From: Pueribacillus sp041725775
GTDB lineage: Bacteria; Bacillota; Bacilli; Bacillales; UBA6769
Length of the DNA: 64,000 nucleotides
Assembly (NCBI RefSeq): GCF_041725775.1
Contig: NZ_JBEUEL010000008.1
Location: forward strand, 1 to 64,000
Reading direction: 5' to 3'
Below are positions 17,528 through 26,989 of this stretch, piece after piece. A program made the translations under genes and the position numbers. A model generated the notes under the pieces. It was given only the letters and a program-made list of their open reading frames with translations. It had not been told where the DNA came from and ran no database searches. The stretch's first letter is position 1, and every line of letters starts with the position of its first letter.

Positions 17528-19666
17528 ATGGATAATCTTCTCGTGATAAACTTGATTGCGACGATTATCGTAATCGGTTATGCAGTTTATTTATTCGCTT
17601 ACGTAGTAAAATCGCGAGTCGAATTTATTAAACTAGGAAAAAAACCTGAATTTCGTTTGACGACAAACGAAAGAATTCACAATTTAATGGTCAATGTCTT
17701 TGGGCAAAAGAAGCTCATGAAAGACAAAAAAAGCGGGACCATTCATGTGATGTTTTTTTATGGCTTTATTTTAGTTCAATTTGGTGCGATTGACGTTATT
17801 TGGAAAGGGATCAAGCCGGGAAGTCATTTGCCATTCGGCCCACTTTACCCAGCATTTACATTTTTCCAAGAAATCGTCACACTTACGATTTTAGTTGCGG
17901 TTGCATGGGGTTTTTACCGCCGTTATATTGAAAAAATCCCTCGTTTAAAGCGCACGATTTTTGCTGGACTTGTCTATTACTTAATCGGAACATTAATGTT
18001 AACTGTTCTTCTCAGCAATGGAATGGAAATCATTTGGCATGAACAATCTTTAGCATGGACATCACCAATTGCTTCCATCATTGCATTTGCGTTTCAAGGC
18101 ATTAGCCCTACGGCTGCCGGAGTTCTATTCTATGTTTTCTGGTGGATTCACTTACTCGCATTGCTAGCTTTCTTAGTGTACATTCCACAAGGAAAACACG
18201 CACACTTAATAGCAGGTCCTGCAAACGTTTGGCTAGGTCGTACGGAACCAGTTGGTAAACTAGCTTCCATCGATTTTGAAGACGAAACAGCAGAAGTATT
18301 CGGAGTTAACAAAATCGAAGACTTCAACCAAAAGCAGTTAGTCGATTTATATGCCTGTGTTGAATGCGGACGTTGTACAAACATGTGTCCTGCAACAGGG
18401 ACAGGAAAAATGTTGTCACCGATGGATTTAATTTTGAAATTACGTGATCATCTAACAGTAAAAGGTGCTGCTATAACTTCCCGCACACCGTGGGTACCGG
18501 CATTTGCCCTTTCAAATACGTATGGCAACCAAGTGGCTTATCAAGCTCGCCAAGCAGCTGGCGGTGAAACGGCAGCAGCGAGCGAAGGTGAAATGCTTGC
18601 TCAAGCGATCGTCGAAAATGATCTTATTGGTAATGTTATTACCGAAGAAGAGATTTGGGCTTGTACAACGTGCCGTAACTGTGAAGATCAATGTCCAGTT
18701 ATGAACGAGCACGTTGACAAAATTATCGATATGCGTCGTTATCTCGTACTTACAGAAGGAAAAATGGATCCAGAAATTCAACGCGCTGTAACGAATATCG
18801 AGCGTCAAGGGAACCCTTGGGGGATTAACCGTAAAGAACGCGAAAATTGGCGTGAATTGCGTGACGATGTCCATGTTCCGACAGTAAAAGAAATGGAGAA
18901 AGCCGGAGAAGAGTTTGAATATCTTTTCTGGGTTGGCTCAATGGGCTCATACGATAACCGAAGCCAAAAAGTGGCATTATCATTTGCAAAAGTAATGAAT
19001 GAAGCTGGTATTAAATTTGCCATTTTAGGAAACAAGGAAAAGAATTCTGGAGATACACCTCGTCGTATCGGAAATGAATTCCTTTTCCAAGAGCTGGCTG
19101 CTAAAAACATTCAAACGTTTGAAAAACACGGCATTAAGAAAATCGTTACGTGTGACCCACATGCATACAATACGTTGAAAAATGAGTATCCTGAATTTGG
19201 TCTTGAAGACGTTGAAGTGTACCACCATTCAGAACTACTTGCACAGTGGATTAAAGAAGGTAAAATTAAGCCTGTTCACGAAGTGAACGAAACGATCACA
19301 TTCCACGACTCTTGTTATCTTGGTCGTTACAACGAAGTATATGATCCACCGCGTGAAGTACTTGAAGCCATTCCTGGTGTGAAAATCGTTGAAATAGAAC
19401 GTAACCGCGATACAGGGATGTGTTGTGGTGCGGGTGGTGGACTCATGTGGACAGAAGAAGATACAGGTTCACGGATTAACGTTGCACGTACTGAGCAAGC
19501 ATTAGCAGTTAACCCATCTGTCATTTCAAGTGGATGTCCGTATTGCTTAACAATGCTCAGTGATGGTACGAAAGCGAAAGAAGTTGAAAATGAAGTCCAA
19601 ACGTTAGACATCGTAGAAATTTTAGAAAAATCCATTGTCAAATCTGAGGAACAAGTTGTAAACTAA
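17528..19666 (+). CDS. fadF: Fe-S oxidoreductase FadF (YwjF), ETF-to-quinone electron carrier
   Basis: A 712-residue protein with an N-terminal membrane domain like the NarI gamma subunit (about five helices within residues 5-220), two 4Fe-4S motifs (Cys277/280/283/287 and Cys379/382/385/389) and two C-terminal CCG domains (HDSCYLGRYN with MCCGAGGG, and SSGCPYC). In B. subtilis fadF lies before acdA and rpoE in the FadR regulon. The architecture suits electron transfer from ETF to menaquinone in beta-oxidation; that detail is inference from related EtfABCX/FadF work. It has its own terminator. Confidence 0.92.
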   Translation: MDNLLVINLIATIIVIGYAVYLFAYVVKSRVEFIKLGKKPEFRLTTNERIHNLMVNVFGQKKLMKDKKSGTIHVMFFYGFILVQFGAIDVIWKGIKPGSHLPFGPLYPAFTFFQEIVTLTILVAVAWGFYRRYIEKIPRLKRTIFAGLVYYLIGTLMLTVLLSNGMEIIWHEQSLAWTSPIASIIAFAFQGISPTAAGVLFYVFWWIHLLALLAFLVYIPQGKHAHLIAGPANVWLGRTEPVGKLASIDFEDETAEVFGVNKIEDFNQKQLVDLYACVECGRCTNMCPATGTGKMLSPMDLILKLRDHLTVKGAAITSRTPWVPAFALSNTYGNQVAYQARQAAGGETAAASEGEMLAQAIVENDLIGNVITEEEIWACTTCRNCEDQCPVMNEHVDKIIDMRRYLVLTEGKMDPEIQRAVTNIERQGNPWGINRKERENWRELRDDVHVPTVKEMEKAGEEFEYLFWVGSMGSYDNRSQKVALSFAKVMNEAGIKFAILGNKEKNSGDTPRRIGNEFLFQELAAKNIQTFEKHGIKKIVTCDPHAYNTLKNEYPEFGLEDVEVYHHSELLAQWIKEGKIKPVHEVNETITFHDSCYLGRYNEVYDPPREVLEAIPGVKIVEIERNRDTGMCCGAGGGLMWTEEDTGSRINVARTEQALAVNPSVISSGCPYCLTMLSDGTKAKEVENEVQTLDIVEILEKSIVKSEEQVVN

Positions 19667-19702
19667 AAATAGCAACAAGATTTTGACAGGAACGAGATTT
19701 AT

Positions 19703-19753
19703 GAGTTCCCATCACAACTATGAGAAAAAGGATGTATGGGAACTCTTTTTTTG
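19703..19753 (+). terminator. Terminator of fadF
   Basis: GAGTTCCCAT (19703-19712) pairs with ATGGGAACTC (19736-19745), followed by seven T residues. It separates fadF from the thiolase gene. Confidence 0.85.
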
Positions 19754-19759
19754 CGCATA

Positions 19760-19780
19760 ACTGAGCGACTGCTCAGTCGC
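19760..19780. promoter_or_regulatory. Nested palindromes, probable TetR-family operator
   Basis: ACTGAGC-GACT-GCTCAGT (19760-19777) and GCGACTG-CT-CAGTCGC (19765-19780) overlap, each with perfect 7-base arms. The site sits 33 bases before the thiolase start. Its form is typical of TetR/AcrR operators; a TetR gene lies in the same cluster at 22.4 kb. The link between them is inferred. Confidence 0.6.
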
Positions 19781-19812
19781 GAAAAGTTTTTAGAAAGTGA
19801 GGCGAGTTAAAC

Positions 19813-20985
19813 ATGGAGAGAAGCGTAATTATTGATGGTGCAAGAACGCCGTTTGGAAAATTTGGTGGTGCATTGAGTTCATTTTCAGCTGCAAAATTAG
19901 GTGGTTTTGCGATAAAAGCTGCGCTTGAACGTGCTCAAGTCGGTGGAGAACAGGTGGATGAAGTTATTTTCGGATCAGTATTACAAGGAGGGCAAGGGCA
20001 AATTCCATCGCGACAAGCAGCTAGACATGCCGGATTGCCTTGGGAAGTTGCAACAGAAACAATTAACAAAGTGTGTGCGTCAGGCATGCGTAGTGTTACG
20101 CTTGCAGACCAAATTGTTCGCGCTGGAGACGCCAATGTTATTGTCGCTGGTGGCATGGAATCGATGAGTAATGCCCCTTATTTCATGCCAAAGGCACGCT
20201 GGGGAATGCGTATGGGTGATGCGGAACTAAAGGATTTAATGATTCACGACGGCTTAACGTGTTCATTTCAAAGTGTCCATATGGGTACTTATGGTAATTC
20301 AGTGGCGAAAGAATACGGCATTACTCGGGAAGAACAAGATGAATGGGCGCTCATGAGCCACCAACGTGCGATCGCTGCACGGGAAAAATTACGTGAAGAA
20401 ATTGTAGCAATCGAAGTTCCACAAAGAAAAAGCGATCCGCTTATCGTTCAAGACGATGAATCACCGCGTGAAGATACTTCACTCGAAAAATTAGCACAAC
20501 TACGATCTGCTTTTTCCAAGGATGGCACAATTACAGCGGGGAATGCGCCAGGTGTGAATGATGGAGCAGCAGCGCTTATCGTTACGTCTGAATCTTGGGC
20601 AAAGCAAGAGAATTTGCCAATATGTGCAAAAATAATTGCGTCTGCACAATTATCGATTGAAGCAGAATATTTTCCGAAAACCCCCGGACTCGTCATCGAA
20701 AAGCTTTTGAAAAAGACAGGCAAACGGAAAGAAGACATCGATTTATTTGAAGTGAATGAAGCCTTTGCTGCGGTCGCGTTAACAGCAGGTAAACTTGCAC
20801 AGTTAGATGCCGATAAAGTGAATATAAATGGTGGTGCGGTTGCACTCGGTCATCCAATTGGAGCTAGTGGTGCAAGAATTATTTTAACATTAATGTATGA
20901 ATTAAAACGTCGTGGCGGTGGTTTAGGGATTGCTTCGATTTGTAGCGGCGGCGGCCAAGGCGATGCGATAATGATTGAAGTATAA
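19813..20985 (+). CDS. fadA: Acetyl-CoA C-acyltransferase (thiolase)
   Basis: A 390-residue thiolase that cleaves 3-ketoacyl-CoA with CoA, the last step of beta-oxidation, or condenses acetyl-CoA. The catalytic residues are visible: Cys88 in NKVCASGM, His in GHPIGASGARI and the second Cys in CSGGGQGDA; NEAFAAV is also present. The neighbours (fadF, acyl-CoA dehydrogenase, IcmF) favour a degradative role. Chain-length preference cannot be read from the sequence. The ribosome binding site is GTGAGGCGAG. Confidence 0.9.
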   Translation: MERSVIIDGARTPFGKFGGALSSFSAAKLGGFAIKAALERAQVGGEQVDEVIFGSVLQGGQGQIPSRQAARHAGLPWEVATETINKVCASGMRSVTLADQIVRAGDANVIVAGGMESMSNAPYFMPKARWGMRMGDAELKDLMIHDGLTCSFQSVHMGTYGNSVAKEYGITREEQDEWALMSHQRAIAAREKLREEIVAIEVPQRKSDPLIVQDDESPREDTSLEKLAQLRSAFSKDGTITAGNAPGVNDGAAALIVTSESWAKQENLPICAKIIASAQLSIEAEYFPKTPGLVIEKLLKKTGKRKEDIDLFEVNEAFAAVALTAGKLAQLDADKVNINGGAVALGHPIGASGARIILTLMYELKRRGGGLGIASICSGGGQGDAIMIEV

Positions 20986-21050
20986 AAAGTTTGAAGCGAG
21001 TCGATGGTCTGAATCATTTGGGCTAACTAGAGGTAAGACGTTTGCATTTT

Positions 21051-21068
21051 TTTTAACATCTGTTAAAA
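21051..21068. promoter_or_regulatory. Perfect 18-bp dyad before acdA
   Basis: TTTTAACA-TC-TGTTAAAA lies 59 bases before the acyl-CoA dehydrogenase start, with no T-run typical of a terminator after it. It may be an operator for this gene; the regulator is unknown. Confidence 0.5.
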
Positions 21069-21126
21069 CGATAGTGATATATCGACAAATGACACGTTAT
21101 AAATATAGTAAAGAGGAGAGAAAACA

Positions 21127-22272
21127 ATGAACTTTTTATTATCTGAAGAACATGACATGCTACGAAAAATGGTTCGTGATTATGCAGAAAATCATTTAGA
21201 ACCGACTGCAGCTGACCGTGATGAAAATCAAACATTTGATCGAGAGTCGATGTTTACGAAACTTGCAGAGCTTGGCCTTACGGGAATCCCGTGGGAAGAA
21301 AAATACGGTGGATCAGGCATGGATTATTTAGCTTACGTTATCGCTGTAGAAGAGCTTTCACGCGTTGACGCTTCAGCAGGTGTCACATTATCTGCGCATA
21401 CATCACTTTGTAGCTGGCCGATCTGGAAGTTTGGAACAGAAGAACAGAAAGAACGGTTTTTAAAGCCACTTTCAGAAGGTACGTTTCTCGGTGCGTATGC
21501 ATTGACAGAGCCTGGTTCAGGAAGTGATGCAAGCAACATGCGGACAACCGCAGTGAAAGATGGTGACAGCTACATTTTAAACGGATCAAAGATTTTTATT
21601 ACGAATGGCGGCGAAGCGGAAGTATACGTCGTCTTTGCACAAACAGACAAAGAAATAGGCTCCCGTGGCATTACAGCATTTATCGTTGAAAAAGGCATGG
21701 AAGGCTTTTCAATGGGGAAAAAAGAAGATAAATTAGGGATTCGTTCGTCACCGACGCTAGAAATTATTTTTGACAATGTAAAAGTTCCCGTCGAAAACAT
21801 GCTCGGTAATGAAGGCGAAGGCTTCAAAATTGCGATGATGACACTCGACGGTGGACGTAACGGAATTGCAGCACAAGCGGTAGGAATTGCTCAAGGTGCA
21901 CTAGATGCAGCAATTGCATATGCGAAGGAGCGTAAGCAATTTGGCAAGCCAATTGGTCAGCAACAAGCGGTTGGGTTTAAACTGGCTGATATGGCAACGA
22001 AAATCGAAGCGGCACGTTTATTAACGTATCAAGCCGCATGGCGTGAAGGTGCAGGTTTAAGTTACGGAAAAGAATCTGCGATGTCGAAACTGTACGCCGG
22101 TGATATAGCGATGGAAGCGACAGTTGAAGCGGTACAAGTTTTCGGTGGTTACGGTTATACGAAAGATTACCCTGTTGAACGTTACATGCGTGACGCAAAG
22201 ATTACGCAAATTTACGAAGGAACAAATGAAATTCAGCGACTCGTCATCTCAAGAATGTTGTTAGCAGATTAA
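21127..22272 (+). CDS. acdA: Acyl-CoA dehydrogenase
   Basis: A 381-residue FAD enzyme that introduces the alpha-beta double bond into acyl-CoA and passes electrons to ETF. Family signatures are AYALTEPGSGSDA and IFITNGGEA in the flavin domain and KQFGKPIGQQQAVGFKLADM in the helical domain. The catalytic base is Glu364 in IYEGTNEIQ. In B. subtilis acdA lies between fadF and rpoE, as here. A short-chain or branched-chain substrate is likely given IcmF downstream, but this is inference. Confidence 0.92.
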   Translation: MNFLLSEEHDMLRKMVRDYAENHLEPTAADRDENQTFDRESMFTKLAELGLTGIPWEEKYGGSGMDYLAYVIAVEELSRVDASAGVTLSAHTSLCSWPIWKFGTEEQKERFLKPLSEGTFLGAYALTEPGSGSDASNMRTTAVKDGDSYILNGSKIFITNGGEAEVYVVFAQTDKEIGSRGITAFIVEKGMEGFSMGKKEDKLGIRSSPTLEIIFDNVKVPVENMLGNEGEGFKIAMMTLDGGRNGIAAQAVGIAQGALDAAIAYAKERKQFGKPIGQQQAVGFKLADMATKIEAARLLTYQAAWREGAGLSYGKESAMSKLYAGDIAMEATVEAVQVFGGYGYTKDYPVERYMRDAKITQIYEGTNEIQRLVISRMLLAD

Positions 22273-22282
22273 TACAAAATGA

Positions 22283-22328
22283 AAACCCCACTTATAGAGT
22301 AGAGTCATACATTAAAAGTGGGGTTTCT
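22283..22328 (+). terminator. Hairpin behind acdA
   Basis: AAACCCCACTT and AAGTGGGGTTT form an 11-bp stem around a 23-base loop, directly after the acdA stop. The following T-run is short (TTTCTAT), so termination may be partial. Confidence 0.65.
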
Positions 22329-22363
22329 ATATCGATCGAAAAAACGAAGCAAGGAGGGGTACA

Positions 22364-22990
22364 ATGGAAGGAAGAACGGTACCAACACTCGTAAAAGATG
22401 AAGAACTAATTAAAAAACGACGAAATCAAATGATCAAATCTGCAGTTTCCCTTTTTAAGCAAAAAGGTTTTCATCGTACAACGACGAGAGAAATCGCACA
22501 AACTGCAGGATTTAGCATCGGGACGTTGTATGAATATATTCGGCAAAAAGAAGATATTTTATATCTCGTTGTCGACTCGATTTATGAACAGTTTTGCTCT
22601 CGTATGGAAGAAGCGGTATCACAAGGAGGAAACAGTGGAGAGCGGCTGCATAATGGAATTCGAGCTTATTTTAAATTGATTGACGACATGCAAGATGAAA
22701 TGCTTGTCATGTATCAAGAGTCTAAATCGTTAAATAAAGATTCACTTCAATATGTGCTAAAAAAAGAATTGCTCTTAACGTCCATTTTTGAACAACTCAT
22801 TACAGATTGTGTAGACGAGAATATTTGTCATTTAAGTAAAGAAGAAATTCATGCATTTGCTCATAACATTTTAGTTTTAGGTCAAATGTGGGCATTCCGA
22901 AGGTGGGCGTTACATTCGTTATACACGATTGAAGAGTACACCGAATTACAAATGAAGTTAATGAACGTACGGGAAAAAATCCCGATTTAA
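22364..22990 (+). CDS. TetR/AcrR family transcriptional regulator
   Basis: A 208-residue repressor. The DNA-binding domain spans about residues 20-70, with the recognition pattern GFHRTTTREIAQTAGFSIGTLYEYIRQKEDIL, and is followed by a helical ligand domain. It is not FadR itself by sequence. It starts after AAGGAGGGG and is followed after 23 bases by icmF, so the two are probably one operon. By position it should control acyl-CoA or branched-chain breakdown genes; the palindrome at 19760-19780 is a candidate target. Confidence 0.85.
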   Translation: MEGRTVPTLVKDEELIKKRRNQMIKSAVSLFKQKGFHRTTTREIAQTAGFSIGTLYEYIRQKEDILYLVVDSIYEQFCSRMEEAVSQGGNSGERLHNGIRAYFKLIDDMQDEMLVMYQESKSLNKDSLQYVLKKELLLTSIFEQLITDCVDENICHLSKEEIHAFAHNILVLGQMWAFRRWALHSLYTIEEYTELQMKLMNVREKIPI

Positions 22991-23013
22991 CAAATTGAAG
23001 GAGGGGATTGATA

Positions 23014-26000
23014 ATGGCATATGTTCCAAAGCATCACGTCCGCTTCATTACAGCTTCAAGTTTATTTGACGGTCATGACGCTTCGATTAATATTATTCGG
23101 CGTATTCTTCAAGCGAGTGGGGCGGAAGTGATCCATCTTGGGCATAACCGCTCTGTTGACGAAATTGTAAACGCTGCCATTCAAGAGGATGTTCAAGGAA
23201 TCGCTGTATCATCTTATCAAGGTGGTCATGTCGAGTTTTTTAAATATATGGTCGACTTGCTTGAAAAACAGAATGCATCACACATTCGTATTTTTGGTGG
23301 TGGCGGCGGGGTTATCGTTCCACGCGAACAGAAAGAACTAGAAGCGTATGGGATCGCTAAAATCTTTTCACCTGAAGATGGTCGCGAATTAGGCTTGCAA
23401 GGCATGATTGATGAAATGCTTAAAGTCTGTGATTTCTCGCTGACTAGTGACGAAACACCATGTCGTAAACAAATACGAGCTAAAAATAACGGCGCGATTG
23501 CCCGAACAATTACATTCGTCGAAGAAGGAAAAATGATTGAGCTTTCACCGTTAGAGAAAAACATTCCTGTACTCGGGATAACAGGAACAGGAGGATCAGG
23601 GAAAAGCTCCTTAACGGATGAACTTGTTCGGCGTTATTTACATGCTTTTCCTAAAAAGACTGTCGCGATTCTTTCAGTCGATCCGACGAGACAAAAAACA
23701 GGTGGCGCACTTTTAGGCGATCGCATCCGGATGAATGCTATTCATACTGAGCGAGTTTATATGCGCAGTCTTGCAACACGTCATTCAAAAACTGAACTAT
23801 CCGAGTCAATAAACGAAGTTATCTCCGTCGTGAAAGCAGCAGGTTACGATTTAATTATCGTTGAAACGAGCGGAATAGGGCAAGGAAATGCGGAGATTGT
23901 CGAATTTTCTGATGTTACCCTTTATGTCATGACGAGTGAATTCGGTGCACCAACACAGCTTGAAAAAATTGAAATGCTCGACTTTGCGGATGTCATTGCG
24001 ATTAACAAATTTGATCGCCGTGGATCAAAAGATGCATTGCAAGCCGTAAAAAAGCAATACCAGCGTAACCTTCAGCTTTTTCACATTCCTGTTGAAAATA
24101 TGCCAGTTTACGGTACGATGGCGAGTCAATTTAATGATCAAGGCACAAATAAGTTATTTAAAGCGATACTCACAAAGATCAATGAAGTGAATAAAGGAAA
24201 TTGGACATTGCCAATCGACATAATAGAAGGCAATAACGAGATGAAAATCATCATTCCTCCCGAGCGAACGAATTACTTAAATGAAATTGTCCTCACTGTT
24301 CGATCCTATCATAAACAAACGGAAGCACAGGCTAAGCTAGCTCAGCAAGCGTTCCAAATTGACGGAACAATTCAATTATTACGAGAAAAGACGATATCTG
24401 ATGATAGTTTTCATACGTTAAAAACGATAAAAGCTGAAATTGATAGAACATTGTCGAGTGAAACGAAAATGTTATTAAAGAATTGGAAGCAGTTAAAAAA
24501 ATCGTATGCAAAGAAACAGTATGTTACAAAAGTGCGTGATAACGAAATTGTTACAGATTTGAAAGTAACTAGTTTATCTGGTTTACAAATTCCAAAGGTG
24601 AGCTTGCCGAAATATTCCGATTGGGGTGAAATTGTCCGCTGGCTTCGAAAGGAGAACGTACCTGGTTCATTTCCATTTACAGCAGGAGTCTTCCCGTTTA
24701 AACGCCAAACTGAAGATCCGAAACGCCAGTTTGCTGGGGAAGGTCCACCTGAAAGAACAAATCGACGGTTCCACTATTTGTCAAAAAATGATGCCGCGAA
24801 ACGGTTAAGTACAGCGTTTGACTCTGTTACGTTATACGGAGAAGATCCTGATTACCGTCCGGACATTTTTGGAAAAGTTGGAGAAAGCGGTGTTAGCGTT
24901 TGTACGCTTGATGATATGAAAAAGCTTTACGATGGTTTTGACTTGATCGATCCGTCAACGTCAGTTTCGATGACGATTAACGGCCCAGCTCCGATCATTC
25001 TAGCAATGTTTATGAATACGGCGATCGATCAACAACTGAAAGCATTTGAAAAAGCAAACAACAGGAAACCGACAGAAGACGAAAAAATGCAGATTAAAGC
25101 AAGAACGCTTGAAAATGTGAGAGGTACAGTTCAAGCCGATATTTTAAAAGAAGATCAAGGTCAAAATACGTGTATTTTTTCTACAGAATTTGCGCTACGC
25201 ATGATGGGAGACATTCAACAATATTTCATTGACCATAACGTAAAAAACTATTATTCCGTATCGATTTCGGGATACCATATTGCCGAAGCGGGTGCGAACC
25301 CGATTTCACAGCTTGCGTTTACACTAGCAAATGGTTTCACGTACGTTGAGTATTATTTAAGTCGTGGCATGAACATCGATGAATTCGCTCCCAATTTTTC
25401 ATTTTTCTTTAGCAATGGACTTGATCCTGAATATACGGTTATCGGCCGAGTAGCGAGAAGAATTTGGGCCATCGTCATGCGTGAAAAATATGGAGCAAAT
25501 GAACGTAGCCAAAAGTTAAAATATCACATTCAAACGTCGGGACGGTCACTGCACGCACAAGAGATGGCCTTTAACGATATCCGTACGACATTGCAAGCAT
25601 TAATGGCCATTTATGATCATTGTAATTCATTGCATACGAACGCATACGATGAAGCAGTTACGACACCGACAGAAGAATCCGTGAGACGAGCGATGGCGAT
25701 CCAACTCATCATTACGAAAGAGCTTGGGCTAGCAAAAAATGAAAATTCTTTGCAAGGTTCATTTATCATTGAAGAACTAACCGATTTAGTTGAAGAAGCT
25801 GTGTTGCTAGAGTTTGAACGGTTAAATGAACGAGGCGGAGTTCTCGGTGCAATGGAAACGCAATATCAGCGCAGTAAAATTCAAGAGGAGTCTATGTATT
25901 ATGAATCATTAAAACACGCAGGTACACTTCCCATTATCGGAGTGAACACGTATCGAAACGAAGAAGCTACTGTTCAAGAAGATGATGATATTCCACTCGT

Positions 26001-26223
26001 TCGTGCGACGAAAGCAGAGAAAGAGTTGCAAATTAACAACTTAAATCAATTTAAAGAAAAACATCAAAAAGATGCGGATAAGGCATTGAAAAAGCTAAAG
26101 GAGACAGCTCTAAACGGGGGAAATATTTTTTCAGAACTTATGGAAACTGTGAAAGTAGCGAGCCTCGGACAAATTACGCAAGCACTATATGAAGTCGGTG
26201 GAAAATATCGCCGAAATATGTGA
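23014..26223 (+). CDS. icmF: Fused isobutyryl-CoA mutase IcmF
   Basis: A 1069-residue fusion of three parts: the B12-binding domain (DGHDASINIIRR with the base-off His at about 21, then IRIFGGGGGVIVP), a MeaB-type G-protein chaperone (GITGTGGSGKSS at about 188-199, then INKFDRRG) and the mutase barrel (SVSMTINGPAPIILAMFMN, SISGYHIAEAGANPISQLAF). IcmF interconverts isobutyryl-CoA and n-butyryl-CoA with adenosylcobalamin and is self-chaperoning. The ATG at 23014 follows AAGGAGGGG by seven bases. With the dehydrogenase and thiolase it forms a route for valine- or branched-acid-derived CoA esters. Confidence 0.93.
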   Translation: MAYVPKHHVRFITASSLFDGHDASINIIRRILQASGAEVIHLGHNRSVDEIVNAAIQEDVQGIAVSSYQGGHVEFFKYMVDLLEKQNASHIRIFGGGGGVIVPREQKELEAYGIAKIFSPEDGRELGLQGMIDEMLKVCDFSLTSDETPCRKQIRAKNNGAIARTITFVEEGKMIELSPLEKNIPVLGITGTGGSGKSSLTDELVRRYLHAFPKKTVAILSVDPTRQKTGGALLGDRIRMNAIHTERVYMRSLATRHSKTELSESINEVISVVKAAGYDLIIVETSGIGQGNAEIVEFSDVTLYVMTSEFGAPTQLEKIEMLDFADVIAINKFDRRGSKDALQAVKKQYQRNLQLFHIPVENMPVYGTMASQFNDQGTNKLFKAILTKINEVNKGNWTLPIDIIEGNNEMKIIIPPERTNYLNEIVLTVRSYHKQTEAQAKLAQQAFQIDGTIQLLREKTISDDSFHTLKTIKAEIDRTLSSETKMLLKNWKQLKKSYAKKQYVTKVRDNEIVTDLKVTSLSGLQIPKVSLPKYSDWGEIVRWLRKENVPGSFPFTAGVFPFKRQTEDPKRQFAGEGPPERTNRRFHYLSKNDAAKRLSTAFDSVTLYGEDPDYRPDIFGKVGESGVSVCTLDDMKKLYDGFDLIDPSTSVSMTINGPAPIILAMFMNTAIDQQLKAFEKANNRKPTEDEKMQIKARTLENVRGTVQADILKEDQGQNTCIFSTEFALRMMGDIQQYFIDHNVKNYYSVSISGYHIAEAGANPISQLAFTLANGFTYVEYYLSRGMNIDEFAPNFSFFFSNGLDPEYTVIGRVARRIWAIVMREKYGANERSQKLKYHIQTSGRSLHAQEMAFNDIRTTLQALMAIYDHCNSLHTNAYDEAVTTPTEESVRRAMAIQLIITKELGLAKNENSLQGSFIIEELTDLVEEAVLLEFERLNERGGVLGAMETQYQRSKIQEESMYYESLKHAGTLPIIGVNTYRNEEATVQEDDDIPLVRATKAEKELQINNLNQFKEKHQKDADKALKKLKETALNGGNIFSELMETVKVASLGQITQALYEVGGKYRRNM

Positions 26224-26389
26224 TTCCAGAGATAAGAGGTTAGAGGCGAGATGTCAGACAAAAATTGTAGAGCTAACATTTTAATAATCTTTTAAAATAA
26301 ATACGTTTATGTGTGGAAAATCGGTGCATAATTTGTTTATAATGATTGGTATGATTTTCTATCGAATGCTCAAGAAAGGAAGTGCCTCT

Positions 26390-26902
26390 ATGTCGCTTAT
26401 CGACAACTTAACAAAAGAAGAAATATTAGAAACGCCAATGATTGATATTATGTACCATTATTTAAACGATGAACGAAAGCCGGTAGATTTTTATACACTT
26501 ATGGATAAAATTGCTGAATATAAAGGCTGGTCAAATCATGAGAAGAAAGCTCGGCTCGTGCAAGCTTATACAGATATGAACATCGACGGACGATTCGTAG
26601 CTCTCGGTGACAACAAATGGGGATTAAAAAGCTGGTATCCAGTTGAACAAACAGAAGAAGAGCTAGCGACAACAATTAAACCGAAAAAACGGAAGAAAGT
26701 GGCTGAAGATGATTTTGATGATTATGATGAAATTGTCGAGCTAGAGATCGATGAAGATGAAATTTCGGCATTAGAAGAAGACGAGGAAGAGCTCGATCTT
26801 GAAGACGAAATCGATGAACTAGACGTCGATAAAATCGCTGAAGATGATGAAGACTTTATCGAAGAAGATGATGAACTTAACATCTTAGAAGAAGGGGAAT
26901 AA
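26390..26902 (+). CDS. rpoE: RNA polymerase delta subunit
   Basis: A 170-residue protein with an N-terminal HARE-type winged helix (LIDNLTKEEILETPMIDIMY to LKSWYPVEQ, about residues 1-90), a basic patch KPKKRKK and a long Asp/Glu-rich tail from about residue 105. This two-part form is the delta factor of Firmicutes, which destabilises polymerase complexes, raises recycling and makes promoters sensitive to the initiating NTP. ATG 26390 is chosen over an upstream in-frame start, with AAAGGAAG before it. As in B. subtilis it lies between acdA and pyrG. Confidence 0.92.
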   Translation: MSLIDNLTKEEILETPMIDIMYHYLNDERKPVDFYTLMDKIAEYKGWSNHEKKARLVQAYTDMNIDGRFVALGDNKWGLKSWYPVEQTEEELATTIKPKKRKKVAEDDFDDYDEIVELEIDEDEISALEEDEEELDLEDEIDELDVDKIAEDDEDFIEEDDELNILEEGE

Positions 26903-26917
26903 GCTCGAATAGCTCTC

Positions 26918-26957
26918 TTGACAGGAGAAGGTAGAATCGATACAATCATTTTTGGGC
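26918..26957 (+). promoter_or_regulatory. pyrG promoter with GGGC start for reiterative transcription
   Basis: TTGACA (26918-26923), a 17-base spacer and TACAAT (26941-26946) are followed after seven bases by GGGCTTT, so transcripts should begin 5'-GGGC. B. subtilis pyrG has the same arrangement: low CTP causes added G residues at the start, which then pair with the pyrimidine-rich arm of the leader terminator. Confidence 0.8.
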
Positions 26958-26989
26958 TTTACGTTTGATCATATTTAGTTTAACCGTGA

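Noticed and set aside
26309..26389. Longer start for rpoE
   Set aside because: The extension is unlike other delta subunits, and the ATG at 26390 has its own AAAGGAAG.
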